From positions 1 to 61,239 of the forward strand of contig JAURQC010000006.1 in NCBI GenBank assembly GCA_030836325.1: a DNA stretch of 61,239 nt, in the 5' to 3' direction. Position numbers and translations under genes: made by a program. The DNA comes from Candidatus Nanopelagicales bacterium (GTDB taxonomy: Bacteria; Actinomycetota; Actinomycetes; S36-B12). Below the pieces are notes generated by a model. That model worked only from the letters and a program-made list of their open reading frames with translations, did no database searches and was not told where the DNA came from. Of the stretch, positions 39,612-49,498 are shown one piece after another (position 1 is the stretch's first letter; the number at the start of each line of letters is the position of its first letter).

Positions 39612-40220
39612 ATGCCCGAGCGACGCTCCATCGACCCTGGAGCGTCCTCGGGCATCTACGCGTTGTTAGGGGCGTTGGTATCCCCGCGGCCGATCGGTTG
39701 GGTGTCGACCACCTCCGCTGACGGTGTGGACAACCTGGCGCCCCATTCCTTCTTTCAGATCGTCAGCACATCTCCCCCGATCGTGATGATCTCGTCGATG
39801 GGGGAAAAGGACACCGCGCGCAACATCCGTGCATCGGGAGAATTCGTCGTCTGCGGTTCCCCGGTTGCCCTTATCGAACAGATCAACACAACGGGGGTGG
39901 ACTTCCCACCTGCTACCAGTGAATTCGATGTGGCCGGCTTGACTCGGGAACCGAGTGAGAAAGTCAGACCCCCTCGAGTGGCCGAGTCTCCTTTCGCTCT
40001 CGAATGCGTTCTTCACGACATCCGTGAGGTGGGCAATGGGATCTTGATCCTGGGTGAGGTGGTGTGGATTGCGGCTGCCGAGTACGTATTCGACGGTGTC
40101 CGTGCCCGGAGTTCCCTGGTCGATCCGGTTGCTCGGCTGGGTGGAAACGAATGGGCGGGCCTTGGGTCGATAGTCGACGTCCCTCGTCTGTCTGTAGAGG
40201 ACTTCACTGAGGGTTCCTGA
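39612..40220 (+). CDS. Flavin reductase-like protein
   Basis: 202 residues from ATG 39612; GTG 39585 would add nine residues and neither has a good ribosome-binding site. The split-barrel flavin reductase domain shows S-P-R-P-I-G-W-V-S-T near residue 25 and a H-S-F-F-Q-I-V-S-T-S-P-P-I-V-M flavin-binding stretch. This subgroup (DIM6/NTAB type) gives reduced FMN to partner monooxygenases, here the adjacent RutA-like enzyme. It converges with the SDR gene, 12 nt away. Confidence 0.85.
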   Translation: MPERRSIDPGASSGIYALLGALVSPRPIGWVSTTSADGVDNLAPHSFFQIVSTSPPIVMISSMGEKDTARNIRASGEFVVCGSPVALIEQINTTGVDFPPATSEFDVAGLTREPSEKVRPPRVAESPFALECVLHDIREVGNGILILGEVVWIAAAEYVFDGVRARSSLVDPVARLGGNEWAGLGSIVDVPRLSVEDFTEGS

Positions 40221-40232
40221 GATCGGTGAAAC

Positions 40233-41006
40233 TCAACCGGACATGAAGCGTCCGCCGTTGACGTCCAGGACTGCTCCAGTCACGTACGACGACTGGTGGC
40301 TCGCAAGGAACAGAACAGGCTCGACGCATTCTTCGATCAATGGCATGCGGCGCAGCGGTATTGAGTCCAGGACTTCATTTCGATCGTGCTCGCTCATTTC
40401 GTCGAACATTCCTTGCAGGCGTCCGGTGAGGAATAGTCCGGGCGCGATCGCGTTGACCCGGATGCCATCCGGACCAACTTCGCGAGCTAATCGTCGCGTC
40501 AGTCCCAGGATGCCGGCCTTCGCCGCGGCGTAGGGAACACCTGTCACAGGGCTCGTCGATCGACCCCCGATGGAGGAGAAGGTGACGATGCTCCCGCCGC
40601 CGGCCGCCTTCATCTGCGGTATGACCGCGGCCGAGCAGTAGTAAGTGCCCTTGACATTGACGTCGATGACAAGGTCGAGGTCGTCGGGGGATATGTCCTC
40701 GATGTCCCGGGGGGTTCCCAAGGAGCCGCCGGCCGCGGCGATGAGCACCGTTGGGGGTCCGATGGCGGCGACGGTCGCGGCCACTGCCTCGTGAACTGAG
40801 TCAAGGTTGCGCACATCAGCCACGGATCCCGTTGCAGAGATTCCTTGCCCGGTGAGGTGCTCGACTGCTCGTTGGATGGCCTCTGAGTTGGTATCCACGA
40901 GGGAAACCGACGCTCCTTCGCGGCCCATTGCCTCGGCGATGGCAATTCCTAGCCCGCCAGCCCCACCGGTAACCAGCGCAACTGTCCCCTCGAATCTGCC
41001 GCTCAT
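40233..41006 (-). CDS. Short-chain dehydrogenase/reductase
   Basis: 257 residues from ATG 41006 with a GAGAGGAT site. NAD(P)-binding T-G-G-A-G-G-L-G at 14-21, Ser in F-S-S-I-G-G, and the catalytic Y-A-A-A-K near residue 155. An Asp in V-D-T-N-S at about 38 favours NAD over NADP. Classical SDR of FabG-like type acting on a hydroxyl or keto group. It is divergent from the monooxygenase-OYE fusion gene and probably works in the same pathway. Confidence 0.88.
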   Translation of the reverse strand: MSGRFEGTVALVTGGAGGLGIAIAEAMGREGASVSLVDTNSEAIQRAVEHLTGQGISATGSVADVRNLDSVHEAVAATVAAIGPPTVLIAAAGGSLGTPRDIEDISPDDLDLVIDVNVKGTYYCSAAVIPQMKAAGGGSIVTFSSIGGRSTSPVTGVPYAAAKAGILGLTRRLAREVGPDGIRVNAIAPGLFLTGRLQGMFDEMSEHDRNEVLDSIPLRRMPLIEECVEPVLFLASHQSSYVTGAVLDVNGGRFMSG

Positions 41007-41057
41007 GTCCCGATCCTCTCGAAAAATCTTGTGGACGCGCGTACTTCCGTATACCGT

Positions 41058-41072
41058 ACTATTGTCGATAGT
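41058..41072. promoter_or_regulatory. ACTAT-N5-ATAGT inverted repeat
   Basis: The repeat lies in the 130-nt divergent region between the SDR gene and the monooxygenase fusion gene, beside an imperfect GTATACCGTAC stretch. It could be an operator for a dimeric regulator. TACTAT at 41057-41062 could be a -10 box for the plus strand. Confidence 0.35.
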
Positions 41073-41136
41073 CACAAACACGCAAGAAGAAATCCGTCGC
41101 GCTCGTAACGGGGCCGTAGGACGAAGGGTAGGCAGG

Positions 41137-43488
41137 ATGCGAATCGCCGTGGTGGGTGGAGGCCCAGGAGGCCTGTACTTCTCCAGCCTGATCAAGCAGC
41201 TCGACGCCGATGCAGACATCACCGTCTGGGAGCGCAACGCCCCCGACGACACGTTTGGTTTCGGAGTGGTCTTTAGCGATCAGACCCTAAGTGGCATCCG
41301 GGCGTCCGACCAATCGGTATTCGAGGACATGGGTGGGTCCTTCGCGTATTGGGATGACGTAGATATTGACATCGACGGCAACCGCTACACGGTAGCGGGA
41401 AACGGCTTCGCTGCGATGAGCCGAAAAGAGCTCCTGCACGTACTGCAGCGCCGCGCGTCTGAGCATGGTGTGCCCGTGCATTATCGAACCGAAGCCCCCC
41501 CGGTCGAAGAACTGATGGCCAACTACGACCTCGTCATCGCATGCGACGGAATTAACAGTCCGATTCGCGAGAAGTTCGCCTCTGACTTCGGTACAACCAT
41601 CGACCCGCGGACATGCAAGTTCATCTGGCTGGGCACCGACCTGGTTTTTGAGGCCTTCGAGTTCTTCATTCGATCAACGCCCTATGGCGTCATGCAGATT
41701 CACGCCTACCCGATGGATGCCCGCGGCAGCACGTTCATCGTGGAGATGCATGAAGACGTCTGGCGAGCCGCCGGCTTCGATGCGGTCGACTCCGAATCTC
41801 TGCCTCCGGGCGTGAGTGACGAAGCCGCGATCGAGAAGATCCGGGAAATCTTCGCTGACATCATCGGAGACCACTCGCTCATCGCCAACAACAGCAAGTG
41901 GATAACCTTCCGCACCATCCGCAACAAGACTCTTGTTCACGAGAACCTGGTCCTGCTCGGTGACGCCGCGCACACCGCTCACTTCTCGATTGGCTCGGGA
42001 ACCAAGTTGGCCATGGAGGATTCCCTCGCCCTGGCGGCCTGTCTTCGCGAACAGCCCACACTCGAGGCAGCGCTGAAGGCCTATGACGAAGAACGCACGC
42101 CGGTCATCAAGAGCACGCAACGTTCGGCTCAAGCCAGCTTGGAGTGGTTCGAGGAACTGGCGCAATACGCCACCCAGGATCCAGAGCAGTTCGCCTTCAA
42201 CCTGATGACTCGGAGTCGACGCATCACCTACGGGAACCTGCAAGAGCGAGATCCGGAGTTCGTGACCCTTGTCGACAATTGGCTGCTCAAGTCTGAGATT
42301 GAGCGGGGACGTGTTCCCGCCGGCAGTAAGCCCGTCCCGCCGATGTTCCTGCCCTACCGAGTGCGCGGCGTTGAACTTCCCAACCGTGTGGTTGTCTCAC
42401 CGATGGATATGTACTCCAGCGTTGATGGCGTTCCCGGAGATTTCCACCTGGTGCACCTCGGCAGCAAGGCCCTTGGAGGTGCCGGTCTGGTGATGACCGA
42501 GATGGTGTGCACCTCTGCCGAAGGTCGCATCACGCCCGGCTGCGGCGGGCTGTGGAACGACGAGCAGGAGGCGGCGTGGAAGCGCATAGTGGATTTCGGG
42601 CACACCACACAGGCAAAGATGGGCATTCAGGTGGGCCATGCGGGACGCAAAGCGGCCACGAAGCTGATGTGGGAGGGAATCGATCAACCGCTCGATTCCG
42701 GGGGTTGGCCAATTATCGGTCCGTCGCCGATTCCCTACCTCCCCAACAGCCAGGTGCCGCGCGAGATGACACGGGCGGACATGGACGAGGTACTTGCTGA
42801 GTTCGTGGAAACGGCCAACCGTGCCGCGCGAGCCGGATTCGACGTGCTGGAACTGCACTGTGCCCACGGCTACCTGCTGTCGAGCTTCTTGACTCCGGTG
42901 AGCAACCAGCGCACCGATGAGTATGGCGGTTCGCTAGAGAATCGGTTGCGCTTCCCGCTGGAGGTGTTCGATGCCGTGCGGGCAGTTTGGCCTGAGGATC
43001 GTCCGATGTTCGTGCGCATCTCCGCCTCAGACTGGGTGCCGGAAGGCATCTCCTTTGACGACATTCTGGACATCGCACGCGCCTTCGCCGAACATGGGGT
43101 GGACGTCATCGACGTCTCATCGGGTCAGACCACACCAGATGCCCGCCCCGAGTACGGACGCTCGTTCCAGACGCCGTTCGCCGATCGCATCCGCAACATC
43201 ATCGGCGTGGACACCATGGCCGTTGGGGCGATCAGTTCGTGGGACGACGTCAACACCAATATCGCTGCTGGTCGCTCGGATCTGTGTGCCATCGGTCGTC
43301 CTCACCTCTACGACCCACATTGGACGCTGCATGCAGCTGCGGATCAAGGCGTGGAAGTGGAGTGGGCTCTGCCCTATAAGGGGGGTAGTTGGAAGCCGCC
43401 AGCCGGCCGTGCGGAGGACCCGAAGCCCAGGCTCGAACTCGTGCCGGCTGAGGCCAGCATCAATCGGCCAAAGCGCTGGAAACCGTAA
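41137..43488 (+). CDS. Fused flavin monooxygenase / old-yellow-enzyme reductase (salicylyl-CoA 5-hydroxylase or 2-aminobenzoyl-CoA monooxygenase/reductase type)
   Basis: 783 residues from ATG 41137. Residues 1-385 are a p-hydroxybenzoate-hydroxylase-type FAD monooxygenase: G-G-G-P-G-G at 7-12, D-G-I-N-S-P-I-R near 150 and G-D-A-A-H-T-A-H near 275. Residues about 400-765 are an OYE/FMN domain: P-N-R-V-V-V-S-P-M near 412, [11 protein letters not shown] near 573, and [10 protein letters not shown]. This natural fusion is known for 2-aminobenzoyl-CoA monooxygenase/reductase and in proteins annotated as salicylyl-CoA 5-hydroxylase. Both act on CoA thioesters. The operon partner is the cyclase-family gene 51 nt on. 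Confidence 0.9.
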   Translation: MRIAVVGGGPGGLYFSSLIKQLDADADITVWERNAPDDTFGFGVVFSDQTLSGIRASDQSVFEDMGGSFAYWDDVDIDIDGNRYTVAGNGFAAMSRKELLHVLQRRASEHGVPVHYRTEAPPVEELMANYDLVIACDGINSPIREKFASDFGTTIDPRTCKFIWLGTDLVFEAFEFFIRSTPYGVMQIHAYPMDARGSTFIVEMHEDVWRAAGFDAVDSESLPPGVSDEAAIEKIREIFADIIGDHSLIANNSKWITFRTIRNKTLVHENLVLLGDAAHTAHFSIGSGTKLAMEDSLALAACLREQPTLEAALKAYDEERTPVIKSTQRSAQASLEWFEELAQYATQDPEQFAFNLMTRSRRITYGNLQERDPEFVTLVDNWLLKSEIERGRVPAGSKPVPPMFLPYRVRGVELPNRVVVSPMDMYSSVDGVPGDFHLVHLGSKALGGAGLVMTEMVCTSAEGRITPGCGGLWNDEQEAAWKRIVDFGHTTQAKMGIQVGHAGRKAATKLMWEGIDQPLDSGGWPIIGPSPIPYLPNSQVPREMTRADMDEVLAEFVETANRAARAGFDVLELHCAHGYLLSSFLTPVSNQRTDEYGGSLENRLRFPLEVFDAVRAVWPEDRPMFVRISASDWVPEGISFDDILDIARAFAEHGVDVIDVSSGQTTPDARPEYGRSFQTPFADRIRNIIGVDTMAVGAISSWDDVNTNIAAGRSDLCAIGRPHLYDPHWTLHAAADQGVEVEWALPYKGGSWKPPAGRAEDPKPRLELVPAEASINRPKRWKP

Positions 43489-43539
43489 CTCCGAGGAACC
43501 ACAATGGGCGTCTGCCCGAACCAACGGAAGGAAAGTTGA

Positions 43540-44313
43540 ATGTCCGATCTCGCTCAACTCGCAGCAGGCATCGTCGACGGCTCGGTGGAGATCGTCGATC
43601 TCACCTCGCCGTTGCACTCGGGAACGCCGATCCTCGCCCTTCCGCCGGAATTCGGGCAGACGGCAACATTCGAACTTGAAGAAATCAGTGCCTACGACGA
43701 CCGTGGACCCGCGTGGTACTGGAATAATTTCCGTACCGGCGAGCACACCGGTACCCACTTTGATGCCCCAAACCACTGGGTGACCGGGAAGGGCCTGGAT
43801 GACGTCAGCCAGGTACCTGCGCAGCGTCTTGCTGGTCCGGCTGTCGTCATCGACAAGTCCGAAGCCGTGGCTGCCGATCCGGACTACTGCTTGACGCTCG
43901 ACGACATCAAGGCTTGGGAGGCCGAGAACGGCCCGCTTCCCAAGCACGCATGGGTTCTATACCGAACCGGTTGGTCGCAGTACGGCGACGACCCGGCGGC
44001 TTTCGCCAACGCCGACGAGAACGGCCCGCACACTCCGGGCGTTACCCCAGAGGCCGCTCAGTACATCGCCGATCAGACCGAGGTTCTCGGCTGGGGCGTG
44101 GAAACCGTGGGAACCGACGCCGGTGCGGCCTTCGGGTTCGAGCCGCCATTCCCGTGCCACGCCCTGTTTTGTGGATCGAGCAAATACGGACTGACACAGT
44201 TGCGTAACCTCGACAAGTTGCCTACAACCGGAGCTGTGGTCGTGGCTGCTCCACTTCCGATCGTCAATGGCTCGGGAAGCCCCTGCCGCGTATTGGCGTT
44301 TGTCGCCCGCTGA
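43540..44313 (+). CDS. Cyclase/kynurenine formamidase-family metal hydrolase
   Basis: 257 residues. The defining metal motif is H-T-G-T-H-F-D-A-P-N-H at about 68-78. A GGAAGGAAAG site precedes ATG 43540. Family members hydrolyse formyl amides (KynB) or cyclic amides such as isatin (isatin hydrolase), binding Mn or Zn. Both known reactions belong to tryptophan/indole breakdown and lead toward anthranilate or isatinate, which would fit an aminobenzoyl-CoA fusion upstream. The specificity cannot be read from the sequence. Confidence 0.85.
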   Translation: MSDLAQLAAGIVDGSVEIVDLTSPLHSGTPILALPPEFGQTATFELEEISAYDDRGPAWYWNNFRTGEHTGTHFDAPNHWVTGKGLDDVSQVPAQRLAGPAVVIDKSEAVAADPDYCLTLDDIKAWEAENGPLPKHAWVLYRTGWSQYGDDPAAFANADENGPHTPGVTPEAAQYIADQTEVLGWGVETVGTDAGAAFGFEPPFPCHALFCGSSKYGLTQLRNLDKLPTTGAVVVAAPLPIVNGSGSPCRVLAFVAR

Positions 44314-44323
44314 CCATCGGCTC

Positions 44324-45907
44324 CTACCTCCCCAACAATCTCGTCGCCACCTGGTAACCCGAGCCTCCACCGAGGCCCGGGCCCGGGTGCGTCGAGGCGC
44401 CGATGTGCCAGACGTTCGCCAAGCCCGTGTCGTGGCCGGTGGCGGTCGCCAGGGGACGCCACAGGGCGTACTGGTCGATGCGGCAGTCGCCTGCATAGGG
44501 GTCGCCACCGTCGAGGTTCACGTTCATCGCCTCGAGGTCCGCTGGCCCGATCACCACGCGAGCGAGTTCCGCACTGCGGATATTCGTGATGTGCGGTTCG
44601 AGATGGCCGATCACACGCTCGGCGTACTCGTCGCGGAGTCGAGCCGACCAGGTGCCGTCGCCCGGGTCGATTGTTCCCGCGAGATCTCCGATGACGTGTC
44701 GCGGATTCTCTTGTAGTTGGATCCACAGCAGGCCCTTGCCCGGCGGCACTCGACCCGGATCTATGGTGGCCGGCTGGCCGACAACGATCGTGGGACGGCG
44801 CGGGAGGTATCCGCGATTGGCGGCATTTACCGACTCCGATAGCGAGTCCATCCCGTCCAACACGTGGACGAGCGCAGTGTCGGCCAGGCGTTCGTCTCCT
44901 TGCCACTGCGGGGGTTCATCGAGTGCGATGTGGATCTGCATTCCGGCGCGACCGAAACGGAAGCGTTCGGCGGCCGCTCGGCGCTCCGGCGCGGCGTTCG
45001 CGAGGAGTCGATTGTAAAGAGCTGGGGGAGTGACCGACGCGAGGACCGCCGTACTCGCTGGGACTACGTCACCGCTGGCGAGTCGCACGCCCGTCGCCCG
45101 TTCCCCGGTGGTCATGATCTCGGTGACGTCGCACTCGGTACGTACTTCCCCACCGTGCTCTTCGACGATGCTCACGAGTGCGTTCACCAGTGATCGACCG
45201 CCACCGACCGGAACGGGCATGCCCCCAATCGCCACCGCGGCGGCGATCACCGTGGTGATGAATGCGCTGCCGGAATCGTCGGGCCCTAGTCCGTTATGCA
45301 GGGCCCATGGAGCGAGCAGGGCCTTGGTGATCGGGGAAGAGAAGGTGCGGTCCGCCCAGGGCGCGGCGGGTTCCAACAGGTCCGCACCACTGGCCATGAG
45401 GCCACGACGGCCGAGTTGCCGGTAAGCCTTCCACCCGAACTTCCATGCGTTGCGTCGCCAGAAGTCGGTTCCGAGGAGGCCGAAGGCGAGGTCGGCTTTG
45501 GAGCCGAAGTCGGCCATCAACGCGTTCCAGTTGTCCAGATCACCGAGGCGCGCCATTTCCGCGCTCGTCACCTCCGGGTCGGTCGACAAAAACGCTGCGC
45601 CGTCCGCGCAGACCACTCCAGTCGGCAGCGGTGTGTTCCGATACTCCAGTCCGTGGCGTTCGAGGTCGTCGGCCAAGTCGGCATAGGCCGGGCCGCCGAC
45701 GAAGAGTGGATGCCAACTCGACAGCAACTCGATGGTAAATCCGTCGACGTGCTCGGTGGACGTCCACATGGCACCGCCCGGGATAGCGTTGCGCTCGAGG
45801 ACGACGACCTTTTTGCCGCCGCGGGCCAGCAGCGCCGCGGCCACCAGTCCGTTGATCCCGGAGCCGATGACGACGACGTCGGCAGAGCCGTGTGCGGTGT
45901 TGGACAT
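44324..45907 (-). CDS. FAD-dependent oxidoreductase, phytoene-desaturase/PYROXD2-like (A)
   Basis: 527 residues from ATG 45907 with a GGGAGG site. The N-terminal dinucleotide-binding motif is G-S-G-I-N-G-L-V-A-A-A-L-L-A and the first strand ends in V-V-V-L-E-R-N. The C-terminal G-G-G-S-G-Y-Q-V closes the FAD site, as in carotenoid desaturases and amine oxidases. It lies head to head with a clear paralogue. No carotenoid synthesis genes are present, so a desaturase or oxidase role on another hydrophobic substrate is possible. Confidence 0.82.
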   Translation of the reverse strand: MSNTAHGSADVVVIGSGINGLVAAALLARGGKKVVVLERNAIPGGAMWTSTEHVDGFTIELLSSWHPLFVGGPAYADLADDLERHGLEYRNTPLPTGVVCADGAAFLSTDPEVTSAEMARLGDLDNWNALMADFGSKADLAFGLLGTDFWRRNAWKFGWKAYRQLGRRGLMASGADLLEPAAPWADRTFSSPITKALLAPWALHNGLGPDDSGSAFITTVIAAAVAIGGMPVPVGGGRSLVNALVSIVEEHGGEVRTECDVTEIMTTGERATGVRLASGDVVPASTAVLASVTPPALYNRLLANAAPERRAAAERFRFGRAGMQIHIALDEPPQWQGDERLADTALVHVLDGMDSLSESVNAANRGYLPRRPTIVVGQPATIDPGRVPPGKGLLWIQLQENPRHVIGDLAGTIDPGDGTWSARLRDEYAERVIGHLEPHITNIRSAELARVVIGPADLEAMNVNLDGGDPYAGDCRIDQYALWRPLATATGHDTGLANVWHIGASTHPGPGLGGGSGYQVATRLLGR

Positions 45908-45961
45908 GAGAACCTCCCGGGTGAACGTTATATCGCCGTGGTGTCGGTCGTCAGAATTCCG

Positions 45962-45967
45962 TAGGCT
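45962..45967 (+). promoter_or_regulatory. -10 box TAGGCT, probable leaderless start
   Basis: TAGGCT ends 6 nt before GTG 45974, with no ribosome-binding site between them. The divergent paralogue has a normal GGGAGG site, so the pair differ in translation mode. Confidence 0.5.
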
Positions 45968-45973
45968 CGGGGT

Positions 45974-47509
45974 GTGGATCCAGATGTCATCGTGGTGGGT
46001 GCCGGAGTCAACGGTCTCGGGGCTGCAGCCCTGCTGGCCGCTAAGGGTCGTTCGGTGCTCGTGGTAGAGGCCAACGACGTTCCCGGCGGTGCCGTGCGCA
46101 CCGAGGAGGTCACACTGCCGGGTTTCCGGCATGACCTTTTCGCGATGAACCTGGGTCTGTTCGCCGGCGGGCCGATCAACGCCGCATTGGGCGAACGTCT
46201 CGCCGCCCACGGTCTGGAGTTCGTGCCGAGCTCCAAGCCGTTCTGCTCGGTGTTCCCGGACGGCACCATGCTCGGCGTCGAGACAGACGTCGAGGCCACG
46301 GTCGCCAACATCCGCGAGATCGCGCCCGAGGACATCGCCTCGTGGCAGCGCCTGACCGAGTACCTCGGCACGATCGCACCGACGTTGATCGGAGTCCTCG
46401 GATCCAATTTACCGTCGTGGTCTGCGGCCAAGACACTGTGGAAGGCACGCCGGCAGTTCGGCACGACGGGCGTCCTGGACATCGCAAAACTGGCGCTCTC
46501 TTCCACCCGGGCGTTCACTGAGGAGAACTTCTCCTCACCCAAAGTCCGCGCACTGGTGGCCTCGTGGGGCATGCACTTGGACTTCGCGCCGGATATCGCC
46601 GGCGGGGCGCTCTTCTCGTTCCTGGAAGCGATCGGTGGTCAGTTCAACGGCATGGTTATCGGTCGAGGCGGCGCTGAGAGCATGATCGACGCGCTCGTCG
46701 CGATCATCGAAGAAAACGGCGGTCGTGTCGTCACGGGGCAGCGCGTCACTGAAATCCTGACCGAGGGTTCGACCGCGGTCGGGGTGCGCACCGAATCCGG
46801 CGACGTTTACCGGGCCCGGCGGGCGGTCGTAGCAAATCTCAATCCGCGCCTGCTCCCGGCAATGTTGCCCGAGACCATCGCGTCGACGCCATCGGTCGCT
46901 AGCGCGGCTAAGTTCCGCCCAGGCTTGGCGACGATGATGATCCACCTAGCCATGGACGACCTGCCGAATTGGCAGGCGGCGCGTGCGAGGGAGTTCAACT
47001 ACGTCCACATTGGCCCGTACCTCGACGACATGGCGATGACGTACACGCAAGCCGCGGCGGGACAGTTGCCCGATTCACCAACGCTCGTCGTCGGTCAGCC
47101 AACTATCACCGACCCGTCCCGCGCGCCTGAGGGCAAGCACACGCTATGGATCCAGGTTCGTGTCCTACCCCTCGAGCCGATGGAAGGGTCCTGGGACGAC
47201 ATCGGAGGCGCGTACGCCGAACGTGTCATCGACAAGATTGATCAGTACGCACCCGGCATTCGCTCGCGGATCCTGGCGACGACCGTCCTCACTCCTGCAG
47301 ATCTGCAACGAGCGAACGCGAACCTGATCGGTGGTGACTCTCTCGGTGGAAGCCACCATCCGGCGCAGTTCTTCTTCTTACGGCCACTACCGGGGTGGTG
47401 GCGTCACAAGACGCCGGTGGATCGACTGCACATCTGTGGCGCCAGCACGTGGCCGGGCGGCGGCGTCGGCGGTGGATCGGGAGCGCTCGTAGCCGACGCC
47501 CTCAACTGA
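45974..47509 (+). CDS. FAD-dependent oxidoreductase, phytoene-desaturase/PYROXD2-like (B)
   Basis: 511 residues from GTG 45974. It has the same architecture as its divergent neighbour: G-A-G-V-N-G-L-G-A-A-A-L-L-A at the start, V-P-G-G-A-V-R-T, and the C-terminal G-G-G-V-G-G-G-S-G-A-L. Similarity to gene A covers the whole length, including V-G-Q-P-T-I and W-I-Q-V segments, so the pair arose by duplication. The two could form a heterodimer or act in series. The product is unknown. Confidence 0.82.
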   Translation: MDPDVIVVGAGVNGLGAAALLAAKGRSVLVVEANDVPGGAVRTEEVTLPGFRHDLFAMNLGLFAGGPINAALGERLAAHGLEFVPSSKPFCSVFPDGTMLGVETDVEATVANIREIAPEDIASWQRLTEYLGTIAPTLIGVLGSNLPSWSAAKTLWKARRQFGTTGVLDIAKLALSSTRAFTEENFSSPKVRALVASWGMHLDFAPDIAGGALFSFLEAIGGQFNGMVIGRGGAESMIDALVAIIEENGGRVVTGQRVTEILTEGSTAVGVRTESGDVYRARRAVVANLNPRLLPAMLPETIASTPSVASAAKFRPGLATMMIHLAMDDLPNWQAARAREFNYVHIGPYLDDMAMTYTQAAAGQLPDSPTLVVGQPTITDPSRAPEGKHTLWIQVRVLPLEPMEGSWDDIGGAYAERVIDKIDQYAPGIRSRILATTVLTPADLQRANANLIGGDSLGGSHHPAQFFFLRPLPGWWRHKTPVDRLHICGASTWPGGGVGGGSGALVADALN

Positions 47510-47514
47510 CGCGC

Positions 47515-48312
47515 TTAGCGGAACGGGCTGAAGTCCGGTGGCCGCTTCTCGATGAACGCTGCTCCGCCTTCCTTGGCCTCGGGGGTGTCCACGAAGAGAT
47601 CCAAAACGTCGAACGCGAGCGACTGGATCCCGACGATGTGATCGGAGTCGGCGTTGAAGGAATGCTTCAACGTCTTCAGTGCCGTGGGGGACAGGGCGCA
47701 CGCTTTGCGGCCCCACTCGAGTGCGAGCGGCAGCAGTTCGTCGGGTTCCACCACGCGGTTCACCAGGCCCCAGCGCTCGGCGGTCTCGGCGTCGTACTGG
47801 TCGCAAAAGAACCAGATCTCGCGGGCGCGCTTCTCACCGACGACCCGCGCCAGATAGGCGGTGCCGAATCCGGCGTCGAAACTCCCGACCCGCGGGCCGA
47901 CTTGCCCGAATCGCGCTGTGCGGGAGGCGAGGGAGACGTCGCATAGGACGTGCAGTACGTGACCTCCACCGATCGCGAAGCCGTTGACGGCTGCGATCAC
48001 CGGCTTGGGCACCTCTCGTATGAGGCGGTGGAGTCGTTCGATCTCGAACATCCCCATCTCGGTTTCTCCGTAGCCGCCGGTCGTGGCGCGCTCCTTTTGG
48101 TCGCCGCCGGAGCAGAACGCCTTCTCTCCCGCGCCGGTCAGGACGATTGCTCCCACGGAGGTGTCGACCCACGCGTACCGGAATGCGTAGATCAACTCAT
48201 CGACCGTGCGGCCGCGTAAAGCGTTGTACCGGTCCGGTCGGTCGATGGTGACGACCGCGACCCCGTCGTCGACGATGTAGCGGACGTCGGTGAAATCTTC
48301 AATGGCGATCAC
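47515..48312 (-). CDS. Enoyl-CoA hydratase-family protein, MenB/BadI-like
   Basis: 265 residues from GTG 48312, which has GGAGG upstream and overlaps the thiolase stop (GTGA). Crotonase fold with R-P-D-R-Y-N-A-L, oxyanion-hole segments F-C-S-G-G-D-Q and G-G-G-H-V-L-H-V-L-C-D, and G-P-R-V-G-S-F-D-A-G. The G-G-D-Q and V-G-S-F-D elements are those of naphthoyl-CoA synthase (MenB) and 2-ketocyclohexanecarboxyl-CoA hydrolase (BadI). No men genes are near, while a thiolase is coupled directly, so a BadI-like ring-opening hydrolase is the better guess. Confidence 0.85.
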   Translation of the reverse strand: MIAIEDFTDVRYIVDDGVAVVTIDRPDRYNALRGRTVDELIYAFRYAWVDTSVGAIVLTGAGEKAFCSGGDQKERATTGGYGETEMGMFEIERLHRLIREVPKPVIAAVNGFAIGGGHVLHVLCDVSLASRTARFGQVGPRVGSFDAGFGTAYLARVVGEKRAREIWFFCDQYDAETAERWGLVNRVVEPDELLPLALEWGRKACALSPTALKTLKHSFNADSDHIVGIQSLAFDVLDLFVDTPEAKEGGAAFIEKRPPDFSPFR

Positions 48313-49487
48313 GGCACCTCCACGAGAACTGCTATTCCCAATCCAACTCCAATGCACGCGGTAGCGATACCCCTGCCGCCGCCGCGCCGCTTCAAATGTC
48401 GCGCCGTGTCGACGACGACCCGGGCGGCCGAAGCGCCGACCGGATGCCCGATGGCGATCGCGCCGCCGTGCGGATTCACCTTGTCCACCGGAATCCTCGG
48501 CTCGTCGTGCAAGACCGTGAGGACCATGGCGGCAAAAGCCTCGTTGATCTCGAACAGGTCGATGTCGTCGAAGTCCAGATCATGGCGCGCGAGAAGCTTG
48601 TGCATGGCCGGCACCGGCGCGCGAGCGAATTCGTCCGGCTCGACCGCGACCACGGCAGAACCGGCGATCGTCCCGAGCCCCTCGAGACCGAGTTCGGCGG
48701 CCGACTCAGGGGAGCAGATGAGCGAGGCGACGGCACCGTCGTTGATCGGTGAGGAGTTTCCTGCGGTGACCGAACCATCGGGGGTAAACGCAGGTCGCAA
48801 CTGACCCAGGCTCGTGGTTGTGGTGCTCGGGCGAATGGATTCGTCGCGGGTGACTCCGGCGACCGGGAACGCGAAACCGTCGTGCAGTCCGGCGTGCCAC
48901 GCAGCGTCCACCAATTCATGCGAACGGGCGGCCCACTCGTCTTGTTGTTCGCGAGAGATGCCGCGCTGTTCGGCGCTGCGCTGCGCGCACGCACCGAGGC
49001 TGTCGGTCCAGTTGCTCGGGAACTCCGGATTCACCATGCGCCAACCCACCGTGGTTTGTTCCAGACGCGTTGACGGGTCCAGGGGGGTATCTGACTTCGG
49101 AAGAACGAAGGGGGCTCGGCTCATCGACTCGACGCCACCGGCGATCACCAGGTCCATGTCACCGGATGCGACCGCGCGTGCCGCCTGGACCATGGCCTCG
49201 GCTCCCGAACCGCAGAGTCGGTTGAGGGTGACTCCCGGGACGCTCACCGGGAATCCGGCCAGCAGCGCCCCCATGCGGGCGACGTTGCGGTTGTCTTCTC
49301 CCGCGCCGTTGGCATCACCCATCACGATGTCATCGATCGCCTCGGGATCCAGCGAGGGGATGGAGTGGCGCAGTTCGGCCAGCGTCAGGCCAAGGAGGTC
49401 ATCGGGGCGAATACCGGACAGGCCCCCTCGGTTCTTGCCGAAGACTGTCCGCTTAGCTGCGGCAATCATGGGTCGCGTAGCTTCCAT
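48309..49487 (-). CDS. Acetyl-CoA acetyltransferase (thiolase)
   Basis: 392 residues from ATG 49487; longer in-frame versions run into the divergent promoter. Catalytic Cys92 (N-R-L-C-G-S-G), the N-E-A-F-A motif, His in G-H-P-V-G-A-S-A and the second Cys in T-A-C-I-G-V-G are all present, so it is an active degradative thiolase. It would split a 3-oxoacyl-CoA made in this pathway into acetyl-CoA and a shorter acyl-CoA. The promoter has an A/T-rich -10 region 5-7 nt from the ATG and no ribosome-binding site, suggesting leaderless translation. Confidence 0.92.
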   Translation of the reverse strand: MEATRPMIAAAKRTVFGKNRGGLSGIRPDDLLGLTLAELRHSIPSLDPEAIDDIVMGDANGAGEDNRNVARMGALLAGFPVSVPGVTLNRLCGSGAEAMVQAARAVASGDMDLVIAGGVESMSRAPFVLPKSDTPLDPSTRLEQTTVGWRMVNPEFPSNWTDSLGACAQRSAEQRGISREQQDEWAARSHELVDAAWHAGLHDGFAFPVAGVTRDESIRPSTTTTSLGQLRPAFTPDGSVTAGNSSPINDGAVASLICSPESAAELGLEGLGTIAGSAVVAVEPDEFARAPVPAMHKLLARHDLDFDDIDLFEINEAFAAMVLTVLHDEPRIPVDKVNPHGGAIAIGHPVGASAARVVVDTARHLKRRGGGRGIATACIGVGLGIAVLVEVP

Positions 49488-49498
49488 GTGTCGTATTA

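Noticed and set aside
40807..41136. 110-residue N-terminal extension of the monooxygenase fusion
   Set aside because: It lies within the divergent SDR gene; the FAD motif begins right after ATG 41137.
45908..46210. Longer start for FAD oxidoreductase A
   Set aside because: It would cross the divergent promoter into the paralogue; ATG 45907 has a GGGAGG site.
47515..48312. Menaquinone MenB
   Set aside because: Motifs fit, but no other men genes are nearby and the gene is coupled to a thiolase; a BadI-like role fits better, though MenB cannot be excluded.
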